From F23-B02 sp963629425 (GTDB lineage Bacteria; Bacillota; Clostridia; Oscillospirales; Oscillospiraceae), in NCBI GenBank assembly GCA_963629425.1, contig CAVGIU010000033.1:1-14983 (forward strand): DNA of 14,983 bases. The letters are read 5' to 3'. How positions within the stretch are numbered: position 1 is the first letter of the stretch; the number at the start of each line of letters is the position of its first letter. The position numbers and the translations under genes are program-made. This document shows positions 5,154 to 12,643 of this stretch, one piece after another. The notes beneath the pieces were generated by a model. That model was not told where the DNA came from. It saw nothing but the letters and a program-made list of their open reading frames with translations, and ran no database searches.

Positions 5154-6630
5154 TATTTTTGCTCTCCTTACTGTAGAAGTCTATTATACACTGCTTGTCA
5201 TCGCAGGTCTTTTGTATACCTGATATGTATTCACTTGGGTACTTCGGCGCGAAAAAGCGAATGTTGCGGCCGCCGGAGGGGGAGATGAGCTTTGTAGAGC
5301 CTCCGCCGCCGAGTGCGACGATGGAGCACAGCTCCTCCATGATGCATATGTTGTAAATATTCTCGCTGCCGGGCTTTGCCCAACCGACGTTTTCAAAACC
5401 GCCGGACATGAATTTCTGCCTGTAAAGATAATATGGCGCCCAGCCGCCGCGGCGAAGCTTTTCGACTGCCGTGTCGAGCATCCTGCCGACCTCGTCCTCG
5501 CTCGGGATTGCGCTGCCCTCCAGCGTTATGCGCGAACCTTTTTTTAGAGACAGCGTGTGGACAGTTATGTTCTCCGGTTCAAGACCGATAACGGCATCGA
5601 GCGTTTTTTCAAAGCCCTCCGCGCTGTCTGCCGGAAGTCCGGCGATTAGGTCCATATTCACAGCCATGCCGCCAACCCTGCGCACAGCCTTGAGCGCGTC
5701 GATTATGTCCTGCGCCGAGTGCCTTCGGCCGATGACATTCAAAACCTCGTCGCTCATCGTCTGCGGATTTACGCTTATTCTGTCAACGCCGTGCGCGCGC
5801 AGGGTGCGCAGTTTCTCAAGCGTTATCGTGTCGGGTCTTCCGGCCTCAACGGTGTATTCGCGCAAACACGTAAGGTCGAAGCACTCTTCTATCTTCGAGC
5901 ACAGTCTGTCGAGCTGCGCTGCACTTAAGGTCGTCGGCGTTCCGCCGCCCATATAGATCGATATGACCGAAAGACCAAGCTTATTAACGGCCTCGGCCGC
6001 GGCCTCTATCTCCCGCATGAGCGCATCCAAAAAAGGCGGGATGAGCTTCATGCTTTTTTCGACCGATTGGCTGACAAAGCTGCAATACGAGCACCTTGTC
6101 GGGCAAAACGGTATGCCGACATACAGGCAGATATCGCGTTTATCGAGACTTTTTATCACGCCCTCAGTCACGAGCGCCGTATCGCGGCAGAGTACCGCGC
6201 GCGGCTCGGTGACGTTGTAGTCGGCTATGAATTTTTTGAGCGCGGACTCTGCGCTCTTACCCTCAAGTTCCTCGCGGAAAAGCTTCCCGGGGCGCACGCC
6301 CGTGAGCATGCCCCAGGCCGGCTGCTTATGCCCGGCTCGCCCGGCGGCGCGGTAAAACGCGGTTTTTATTATGCGGCTGCAAAGCTTGTCGCGAACGATA
6401 TCATCGCTCATCAGCTCGGTCTTCACAGAGCTTTTTGCATTGAACTCGCTGCCGTTTAAGACAAGGCGGCAGCTTGCCGTTGTGTACGTTTTTCCGCGCG
6501 ATAAGCGCAGCTCGACCCTGTCGCCCTCGGGCTTCCCCTCGGGGTATTCGGGTCGCTCGGCAGGGTAGAGCGACAGCAGCATCTGCTCGGCTGCGTATTT
6601 ATAATCATGTCCGTAAAAATAAAGTCTCAC
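5143..6630 (-). CDS. hemZ: HemZ, radical SAM coproporphyrinogen dehydrogenase-like protein
   Basis: This 495-residue cytoplasmic radical SAM enzyme has an N-terminal region of about 165 residues specific to HemZ (containing GVRPGK at 111-116), then the radical SAM core. The 4Fe-4S cluster Cys are 176, 180 and 183 (CPTRCSYC). SAM-binding GGGTPT is at 228-233 and VEAGRPDT at 261-268. Family members are annotated as oxygen-independent coproporphyrinogen III dehydrogenases. In Clostridia without a haem pathway the true role is unclear, and no other haem gene is in this window. The start is GTG (6630-6628) with AAGGAG 7 nt upstream; no better in-frame ATG is near. It is first gene of a two-gene unit with the nucleoside kinase, with a promoter at 6690-6662. 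Confidence 0.92.
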   Translation of the reverse strand: MRLYFYGHDYKYAAEQMLLSLYPAERPEYPEGKPEGDRVELRLSRGKTYTTASCRLVLNGSEFNAKSSVKTELMSDDIVRDKLCSRIIKTAFYRAAGRAGHKQPAWGMLTGVRPGKLFREELEGKSAESALKKFIADYNVTEPRAVLCRDTALVTEGVIKSLDKRDICLYVGIPFCPTRCSYCSFVSQSVEKSMKLIPPFLDALMREIEAAAEAVNKLGLSVISIYMGGGTPTTLSAAQLDRLCSKIEECFDLTCLREYTVEAGRPDTITLEKLRTLRAHGVDRISVNPQTMSDEVLNVIGRRHSAQDIIDALKAVRRVGGMAVNMDLIAGLPADSAEGFEKTLDAVIGLEPENITVHTLSLKKGSRITLEGSAIPSEDEVGRMLDTAVEKLRRGGWAPYYLYRQKFMSGGFENVGWAKPGSENIYNICIMEELCSIVALGGGGSTKLISPSGGRNIRFFAPKYPSEYISGIQKTCDDKQCIIDFYSKESKNNGI

Positions 6631-6661
6631 GGCGCATCTCCTTGTGCAATGATAATTTAAA

Positions 6662-6690
6662 ATTATACCACAGAAAATGAATTATTACAA
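6662..6690 (-). promoter_or_regulatory. Promoter of hemZ-kinase unit
   Basis: On the minus strand, TTGTAA (6690-6685), 17 bp, TATAAT (6667-6662), with TG two bases further upstream (extended -10, TGGTATAAT). The leader is about 25 nt. The -35 hexamer is identical to that of the gdpP promoter. Confidence 0.7.
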
Positions 6691-6810
6691 CGCTTTGAAA
6701 GATAAGCTGCAAAACAGGCAAGGCATATGAATATCTGAATATCAAAAAATGCACGGACCGGGCTCAGGGCATTTTTTTGCCCGAATTTGCCTCCCTATAA
6801 AAAATTACGG
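6691..6810. other. Non-coding spacer between divergent hemZ and gdpP promoters
   Basis: No gene is seen. The spacer contains an 8-bp-period direct repeat (GAATATC at 6729-6735 and 6737-6743) and a short hairpin GGGCA-T6-TGCCC (6767-6782), with an alternative longer-loop pairing CGGGC/GCCCG. Neither resembles a known operator or riboswitch to me. Confidence 0.35.
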
Positions 6811-6839
6811 TTGTAATCAGACTGATACTTTGTTATAAT
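6811..6839 (+). promoter_or_regulatory. Promoter of the gdpP-rplI-dnaB-tilS-hpt-ftsH operon
   Basis: TTGTAA (6811-6816), 17 bp, TATAAT (6834-6839), with TG at 6831-6832 giving an extended -10. This is the best sigma-A match in the window. The leader is about 39 nt to ATG 6885. Confidence 0.75.
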
Positions 6840-6884
6840 TTAATATCTATAATTACTGGTTTACGATTACATAGGAAACGGGAA

Positions 6885-8879
6885 ATGAAAAACTCACAGA
6901 GACTGTTTGAACCGAATACAAGGCCGTTCGTATTTTTCCTCATCGTGTTTGCGGTTGCGACGTTGGTGCTGAAAAACTTTTATCTTGCCGCGGCGGAGGG
7001 CGTGGTCATCCTCGGGCTGATCATTTACTCGCTCATAACGCGCTCACGCAGAAGAAAGGCGCTGCTTGCTTATATCGAGTCTGTCACCTATGATGCGGAG
7101 ACTGCGAAGAATAACACGCTTTTAAACTTCCCTCTGCCCATCGTCGTTTTCAGACTTGACGACTCGCGCATAATTTGGGGCAACGAGATGTTCTTCTCCA
7201 TAAGCGGTCTGTCAGGTTCGCGCACGGATATAAGCCTTGCCGAGCTCATTCCCGAGTTTTCCGGCAAGTGGCTCATGGAGGGTAAGACGAAAAGCCCCGA
7301 CCTTTTTGAGCTCAAGGACAGAAAATATCAGATATGCGGCAACATCGTCCGCTCCGGTGCCGGCGACGGGAACGACCGGCATTTCATGGCGATAGCGTAT
7401 TGGATAGATGTGACCGAGTATGAAAACATCCGCGATGAGCATGAGCTGTCAAAGCCCGTGGCCGCGATACTTACGATCGACAACTACGAGGAGCTCATGA
7501 AAAACCAGCCCGAGCGCGTCAGAAACGACCTGCGCGACGCGGTCGGCGATAAGCTCGACCAGTGGGGTGTGGACACAAACGGCATTATTATCCGCTTTGA
7601 CCGAGACAGATATCTGTTCCTGTTTGAAGAGCGTTATATGCAGGGCATCCTCGATAAAAAATGCGATATCCTAAACGAGGTGCACCAGGTCGTCAGCCCG
7701 AGCGGGATACATGCAACGCTGTCCATCGGCATAGGCCGAAACGGCGAAAACCTCAGCGAGGCGCTGCAGTTTGCGTCTTTGGCTGTTGAAATGGCGCTCT
7801 CACGCGGCGGCGACCAGGCCGTTATAAAGGACAAATTCAGCTTTGACTTTATTGGCGGCAAGTCCGGAGAGGTCGAGTCAAGCAACAAGGTTCGCTCACG
7901 CGTTATGGCAAACGCTCTTGAGTCGCTCATAAAGGATGCGTCGCGCGTCCTGGTCATGGGACACAAATTCAGCGATATGGACAGCATCGGCGGCGCCGTC
8001 GGCGTATGCAGCCTCGCCCGCAAAAACGGCAAGAGTGCGCTGATAGTTGCCGATACGGAAAAAAGCTCGGCAAAGCCGCTTATAAAGCTTTTGCGCGAAA
8101 GCCCGGAGTATAAGGAGGCATTTATAAGCGCCCGAGAGGCTATCATGATAGCCGACGGCAAGACCCTTTTGGTTGTTGTAGACACGAACCGCCCCGAGCA
8201 GGTCGAGGATCTGCGGCTTTTGCAGTCGTGCAACCACGTTGCAGTCATCGATCATCACCGCCGCGCCGCGACCTACATAGACAGGGCGGATCTGAGCTTT
8301 ATAGAGCCTTACGCCTCGTCCGTGTGCGAGCTTATGACGGAGATACTTGAAATGTGCAGCGACGAGCCGAAGCTTCTGCGCTGCGAGGCAGAGGCCATAT
8401 TGGCCGGCATCGTCCTCGATACGAAAAGCTTCACCATGCGTACTGGCGACCGTACCTTTGACGCGGCGGCATACCTGCGCCGTGCCGGAGCAGATACGAT
8501 AGCGGTCAAAAAGCTCATGCAGAACGGTATGGAGCAGACCGTCGCAAAGTATAAGATACTCCAGCGCGCGAAGCTTTACCGCAGCGTAACGGCCATTGCC
8601 GTACCCGAAACGCCGCAGAACAGGATCGTCGCCGCTCAGGCGGCGGATGAGCTGCTCAATGTGGCGGGTGTCGATGCGTCGATGGTCATGTACCCGACCG
8701 AGGACGGCGGAGTGTTCGTCTCGGCGCGCTCGATAGGCGAGGTGAATGTTCAGCTCATAATGGAAAAGCTCGGCGGCGGAGGAAACCGTGCGGCTGCCGC
8801 GGCACAGATAAACGGGCTCACGCTTGAGCAGGCGGTGAAAAAGCTGTACGCCGCCATAGATGAGTATATTGATTCGTGA
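6885..8879 (+). CDS. gdpP: GdpP, membrane-bound c-di-AMP phosphodiesterase (PAS / degenerate GGDEF / DHH-DHHA1)
   Basis: This 664-residue protein matches the family length (about 655). Two N-terminal membrane helices (about 14-30 and 32-51) are followed by a PAS-like domain (about 75-180), a degenerate GGDEF domain (about 190-310; no GG[D/E]EF, only DRYLFLFEE at 241-249), DHH (about 350-520) and DHHA1 (about 570-660). Catalytic DHH residues are present: H360, D364 and D366 in GHKFSDMDSIG, D433, D456-H457-H458, and D512. GdpP hydrolyses c-di-AMP to pApA and affects potassium, osmotic and wall homeostasis. The DHHA1 motif, GGGH in Bacillus and Staphylococcus GdpP, is GGGGNR here, so the His is Asn634. 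The ribosome binding site is weak (AGGAAACGGG). It heads the operon and is followed by rplI and dnaB, the known Bacillota order. Confidence 0.95.
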   Translation: MKNSQRLFEPNTRPFVFFLIVFAVATLVLKNFYLAAAEGVVILGLIIYSLITRSRRRKALLAYIESVTYDAETAKNNTLLNFPLPIVVFRLDDSRIIWGNEMFFSISGLSGSRTDISLAELIPEFSGKWLMEGKTKSPDLFELKDRKYQICGNIVRSGAGDGNDRHFMAIAYWIDVTEYENIRDEHELSKPVAAILTIDNYEELMKNQPERVRNDLRDAVGDKLDQWGVDTNGIIIRFDRDRYLFLFEERYMQGILDKKCDILNEVHQVVSPSGIHATLSIGIGRNGENLSEALQFASLAVEMALSRGGDQAVIKDKFSFDFIGGKSGEVESSNKVRSRVMANALESLIKDASRVLVMGHKFSDMDSIGGAVGVCSLARKNGKSALIVADTEKSSAKPLIKLLRESPEYKEAFISAREAIMIADGKTLLVVVDTNRPEQVEDLRLLQSCNHVAVIDHHRRAATYIDRADLSFIEPYASSVCELMTEILEMCSDEPKLLRCEAEAILAGIVLDTKSFTMRTGDRTFDAAAYLRRAGADTIAVKKLMQNGMEQTVAKYKILQRAKLYRSVTAIAVPETPQNRIVAAQAADELLNVAGVDASMVMYPTEDGGVFVSARSIGEVNVQLIMEKLGGGGNRAAAAAQINGLTLEQAVKKLYAAIDEYIDS

Positions 8880-8904
8880 TTCATTCACGGGAAAGGAATA
8901 AATT

Positions 8905-9351
8905 ATGAAAGTCATTTTTAACGTTGATGTCAGGGGGCAGGGCAAGAAGGGCGAGCTGAAGGAGGTATCCGATGGCTACGCGCGCAATTACCTTCTGCCG
9001 CGCAAGCTCGCAAGCGAAGCGACGACCGACAATATAAACGCGCTCAAGCTCAAGGAAAAGGCAAGGGCAGCGCAGATGGCGCGCGAAAAGGCCGAGGCTG
9101 AGGCAAACGCAAAAAAGCTCGGCGAGATCACCGTCACGGTGCGCGCGAAGGCCGGCGATAAGGGCAAGCTCTTCGGCTCTGTCACTTCGCAGGAGATAAG
9201 CGACGCGCTCAAGCAGCAGCACGGTATCGAGATCGAGAAGAACAAGATCGTTCAGCCGGAGCCCATTAAGACCTTCGGCTCGTTTCAGGTCAAGGCAAAG
9301 CTCGGCTATGAGATCTCCGGCACGATAAACGTGCTCGTCATCGAAGCGTAA
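8905..9351 (+). CDS. rplI: 50S ribosomal protein bL9
   Basis: This 148-residue protein has the full length of bL9. The N-terminal 23S rRNA-binding domain has the canonical block VSDGYARNYLLPRKLA (21-36). It is joined by a long charged Ala/Lys/Glu-rich helix (about 45-75) to the C-terminal globular domain, with KLFGSVTSQEI (88-98). bL9 binds near the base of the L1 stalk and helps keep reading frame. The first strand is MKVIFNVDVRGQGKKG rather than the common MKVILLEDV. ATG has AAAGGAA 9 nt upstream, 25 nt after the gdpP stop, and there is no separate promoter. Confidence 0.98.
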   Translation: MKVIFNVDVRGQGKKGELKEVSDGYARNYLLPRKLASEATTDNINALKLKEKARAAQMAREKAEAEANAKKLGEITVTVRAKAGDKGKLFGSVTSQEISDALKQQHGIEIEKNKIVQPEPIKTFGSFQVKAKLGYEISGTINVLVIEA

Positions 9352-9385
9352 GAACAGTATTTCGGTAAGCGGTAGGAGTTAAAGC

Positions 9386-10729
9386 ATGGAAGAATTGTTG
9401 GGCAGACAGGCGCCGCATTCGGCAGCGGCCGAGCAGGCGGTCATAGGCTCGATGCTTATAGATACACGCTGCATCCCGGACGTCATCGAGCGTCTGCGCG
9501 GCACGGAGTTCTATATAAAACAGAACAAAGATATATTTGAGACCATATATGCCATGTTCTCCTACGGGCAGACCATCGACCCCGTCACGGTTCTTGACCA
9601 AATGAAGGTGCGCGGTGTCTACGGTGAGGCAAGCCCGGAGTATATCGCCGAGCTCATGCGCATAACGCCGACGGCGGCAAACGTCCTTGAGTATGCCGCC
9701 ATCGTGCGCGACAGGGCGCTGCTGAGAAACCTCGCATCTGCGGCCGATGAGATAAACAATCTCGTTTATGAGGGCTCGGGCGAGGCGGAAAATATCCTCG
9801 AAGCTGCGGAGAGTAAGATATACGCTCTGCGTCAGGGGCGCAATATCGGCGGACTTCTGCCGATATCAACCGTCGTCCAAACCGTGTATGAGAATATATC
9901 CGAGGCCGCGTCCAGCGGCAAGACCATACCGGGTCTTTCCACGGGTCTTAAGGATCTCGATAAATTCATCCTCGGCCTCAATAAGGGTGAGCTCATCCTC
10001 ATTGCCGCGCGTCCGGCAATGGGTAAAACGAGTATAGCTCTCAATATCGCAATGGATGTTGCAAAAAATTCGGACAAGACTGTCGCCGTGTTCTCGCTGG
10101 AGATGAGCCGCGAGCAGCTCGTAAGCCGTCTCCTCGCGCGCGAGGCTTCCGTCCCGTCGCAGAATATGCTGACAGGGCAGCTGAGCCCCGATGAGTGGCG
10201 TCGTTTGGCTTCCGCAGCGCAGATCGTCAGCGCTACGGATATGCGCATCGACGATAATTCGATGCTCACCGTCGCGGACATGAACGCGCAGTGCCGCAGG
10301 TTATCAAATCTCGGTCTTGTCGTCATCGACTATCTCCAGCTCATGCAGTCGGCAGGCGGCAAGAGCAACTATAATGAAAACCGTCAGCAGGCGGTCAGCG
10401 ATATAAGCCGTATGCTCAAGATCATGGCCAAGGAGCTCAATGTTCCCGTCATTTGCCTCAGCCAGCTCAACCGTGCCGCCGTCGGCAGAAGCGATAAGCG
10501 CCCAATGCTCAACGATCTGCGTGATTCCGGCGCTATCGAGCAGGACGCCGACGTTGTTATCGGTCTGCACCGCGAGGGCTATTACGATCAGGAGAGCTCC
10601 GATCCGTACTTGGCAGAGGCCATAGTCCTCAAAAACCGCAAGGGACAGACCGGAACGGTATATCTGCAATGGCTGCCCGAGTTTACGAGCTTCGGCAACC
10701 GCTCGGCAAAAACCGATGACGATTATTGA
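9386..10729 (+). CDS. dnaB: Replicative DNA helicase DnaB (DnaC of Bacillus)
   Basis: This 447-residue hexameric 5'-3' helicase unwinds DNA at the replication fork and interacts with primase and the loader. The N-terminal DnaB domain spans about 8-110 (EQAVIGSML, TPTAANVLEYAAIVRDR). The RecA-like domain from about 180 has Walker A ARPAMGKTS (208-216), the SLEMSREQL segment (237-245), Walker B LVVIDYLQLM (311-320, D315) and the LSQLNRAAVGRSDKRP / SGAIEQDAD region (358-388) with the arginine finger. There is no intein. Start ATG has GGAG about 10 nt upstream, 34 nt after rplI. The last 14 nt overlap the tilS start. Confidence 0.98.
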   Translation: MEELLGRQAPHSAAAEQAVIGSMLIDTRCIPDVIERLRGTEFYIKQNKDIFETIYAMFSYGQTIDPVTVLDQMKVRGVYGEASPEYIAELMRITPTAANVLEYAAIVRDRALLRNLASAADEINNLVYEGSGEAENILEAAESKIYALRQGRNIGGLLPISTVVQTVYENISEAASSGKTIPGLSTGLKDLDKFILGLNKGELILIAARPAMGKTSIALNIAMDVAKNSDKTVAVFSLEMSREQLVSRLLAREASVPSQNMLTGQLSPDEWRRLASAAQIVSATDMRIDDNSMLTVADMNAQCRRLSNLGLVVIDYLQLMQSAGGKSNYNENRQQAVSDISRMLKIMAKELNVPVICLSQLNRAAVGRSDKRPMLNDLRDSGAIEQDADVVIGLHREGYYDQESSDPYLAEAIVLKNRKGQTGTVYLQWLPEFTSFGNRSAKTDDDY

Positions 10730-12056
10730 TTTTATTAAGGAAAACGCGCTGCTGTCGCCCGGCGACCGCGTGCTGTGCGCAGTCTCCGGCGGAGCGGACT
10801 CGATGTGCCTGCTGCATTATATGAGCACAAACGCGCAAAAATTAGGTATTACCGTGTGCGCCGCGAGCTTTGATCATATGCTGCGCGGCGAGGAATCGGC
10901 ATCCGACTGCCGCTTTGTCGCCGAATGGTGCGAAAAGAATGGCATAGAGTGCCTGACCGGCCGCGGCGATGTTCGCGCATACGCGGAGAGCGGCGGCCTG
11001 AGCGAAGAGGAAGCGGCGCGCTCTCTCAGATATGAGTTTTTAGATGATGCTGCCAAAAAGCTCGGCTGCAGTGTCATAGCGACAGCGCATAATGCAAACG
11101 ATAACGCCGAAACGCTGCTGTTTAACCTCACGCGCGGCGGCGGCCTGAAGGGATTGTGCGGCATACCGCCGAGGCGCGGCAATATTGTCCGCCCGCTGCT
11201 CGGAACGACGCGGCGCGAGATCGAGGCATATAATGCGACAAACGGCATCGAGTATGTAAGCGATGCGACAAATGAAAGCGATGATTACACGCGAAATGTT
11301 ATCCGCCATCATGTAACGCCGGTGCTCGAGGGTATAAATCCCGCGTTTTTTGATGCCTGCGCGCGCACGACCCGGCTCCTCCGGGAGGATGAGGAATGCC
11401 TGAACGCCATGGCGCAAAAGGCGTATGATGAGTACTATAAGTCCGGCACGTTCCCGGCAGAAGAGCTCATATCGCTTCCAAAGCCCGTTGCCATGCGCGT
11501 TCTGCGCCTTATCTGCGGCAGAGCCCTGAGCTTTACTCATGCGAAAGCAGTGTATGACATCGCATCGTCGCATGAGCTTAAATACGCGGACATAAGCGGC
11601 ATGCGCGTTGCGTGCGACCGCGGAGTTCTGCATTTCGGCAGGGAGGAGAGCGGCATTCTGGAGCCTGTTCGGCTCAATATCGGCTCAATTCAGCCCGTTT
11701 TCGGCGGAAAACTCGAGGTAAAAAGCGAAATAATCGACTCCTGCGGCGAAAATTTCGGATCATTTAATATTTTATACTTTAATTACGACAGTATTTGTGG
11801 TAGCATATCGCTTACGTCACGAATGCAGGGCGATAAGATACGCCTTCACGGCAGAGGCTGTACGAAAAGTCTCAAGGATCTTTTCTCCGAGGCAAAGCTC
11901 AGCCATGTCGAGCGTGAGCGGACGCCGGTGTTCAGGGACGAAAAAGGTGTCATAGCCGTATGCGGCTTCGGCATCGCGGAAAGATGTATTGCACGCCCCG
12001 GAGACAGGACTCTTCGGGTAACAATAAATAAAACCAAGCTTACGGGGGACAATTGA
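10716..12056 (+). CDS. tilS: tRNA(Ile)-lysidine synthase TilS
   Basis: This 446-residue enzyme uses ATP and lysine to convert C34 of tRNA-Ile(CAU) to lysidine, making it read AUA; essential in most bacteria. The N-terminal PP-loop is SGGADS (24-29). FDHMLRGEESASDC, the segment ATAHNANDNAETLLFNLTRGGGLKGL and the ESDDYTRNVIRHHV block follow as in the family. A TilS-specific middle domain spans about 230-300. The C-terminal domain has GDKIRLHGRGCTKSLKDLF (370-388) and ERERTPV. ATG 10716 lies inside dnaB (14-nt overlap), and no Shine-Dalgarno sequence is visible before it, so translation probably depends on ribosomes finishing dnaB. A local AT-rich patch (about 11755-11820) encodes the start of the C-terminal domain. 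Confidence 0.96.
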   Translation: MTIIDFIKENALLSPGDRVLCAVSGGADSMCLLHYMSTNAQKLGITVCAASFDHMLRGEESASDCRFVAEWCEKNGIECLTGRGDVRAYAESGGLSEEEAARSLRYEFLDDAAKKLGCSVIATAHNANDNAETLLFNLTRGGGLKGLCGIPPRRGNIVRPLLGTTRREIEAYNATNGIEYVSDATNESDDYTRNVIRHHVTPVLEGINPAFFDACARTTRLLREDEECLNAMAQKAYDEYYKSGTFPAEELISLPKPVAMRVLRLICGRALSFTHAKAVYDIASSHELKYADISGMRVACDRGVLHFGREESGILEPVRLNIGSIQPVFGGKLEVKSEIIDSCGENFGSFNILYFNYDSICGSISLTSRMQGDKIRLHGRGCTKSLKDLFSEAKLSHVERERTPVFRDEKGVIAVCGFGIAERCIARPGDRTLRVTINKTKLTGDN

Positions 12057-12059
12057 AAG

Positions 12060-12599
12060 ATGAGAAATGATATAGAGAGAGTGTTCTTCACGGCGGAGGA
12101 GATCGAGGAAAAGGTCGCAGCTCTCGGCGAGCAGATATCCAAAGACTTCGAGGGTAAAAATCCTCTGTTTATAGGCGTTTTGAAGGGCTGTTTTGTGTTT
12201 ATGGCAGATCTCATGCGCCATGTCAGCATTCCCTGCTCGATGGACTTCATGGCCGTTTCGTCCTATAAGAGCGGCACGAGCTCTACGGGCGCTGTCGAGA
12301 TACAGAAGGATCTCGGCCAAAATGTAGAAGGCCGCCATATCATTATCATCGAGGATATCCTCGACAGCGGCAACACCCTCAACTATCTGCAGAGCTATCT
12401 TATGACGAGAAAGCCCGCTTCCATAACCATTGCTACGCTTATGGATAAGCCCTCTCGCAGGACGGCTCCTGTTTACGCAAAGTATTCATGCTTTGAAGTG
12501 CCCGACGAGTTCGTTGTCGGCTACGGTCTCGATTATGACGAGATGTACCGCAATCTGCCCTTTATCGGTGTGCTCAAGCCCGAAATATATACGAAATAA
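12060..12599 (+). CDS. hpt: Hypoxanthine phosphoribosyltransferase
   Basis: This 179-residue purine-salvage enzyme transfers ribose 5-phosphate from PRPP to hypoxanthine (and usually guanine). The PRPP-binding loop is IIIIEDILDSGNTL (94-107). LKG (41-43) is the pyrophosphate loop, SSYKSGTSSTG (67-77) the flexible active-site loop, and VGYGLDYDEMYRNLP (153-167) the base-binding region with the conserved Asp. Length and motifs are complete. It starts 3 nt after the tilS stop with GGGGGA (12044-12049) as ribosome binding site. The tilS-hpt-ftsH order is the known Bacillota arrangement; in several Bacillota Hpt and TilS are also reported to work together as activators of ftsH, which fits linkage but is not shown here. 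Confidence 0.97.
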   Translation: MRNDIERVFFTAEEIEEKVAALGEQISKDFEGKNPLFIGVLKGCFVFMADLMRHVSIPCSMDFMAVSSYKSGTSSTGAVEIQKDLGQNVEGRHIIIIEDILDSGNTLNYLQSYLMTRKPASITIATLMDKPSRRTAPVYAKYSCFEVPDEFVVGYGLDYDEMYRNLPFIGVLKPEIYTK

Positions 12600-12643
12600 T
12601 CAGGCACGGATGAAATGTTTCCTGTCTAGAAGGACGTGATCAA

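Noticed and set aside
7455..7815. Active diguanylate cyclase in GdpP
   Set aside because: The GGDEF signature is missing; the domain is the degenerate type normal for GdpP.
7896..8945. 349-codon antisense open frame opposite gdpP
   Set aside because: The plus strand encodes intact DHH-DHHA1 motifs across the whole stretch; the antisense product has no recognisable domain.
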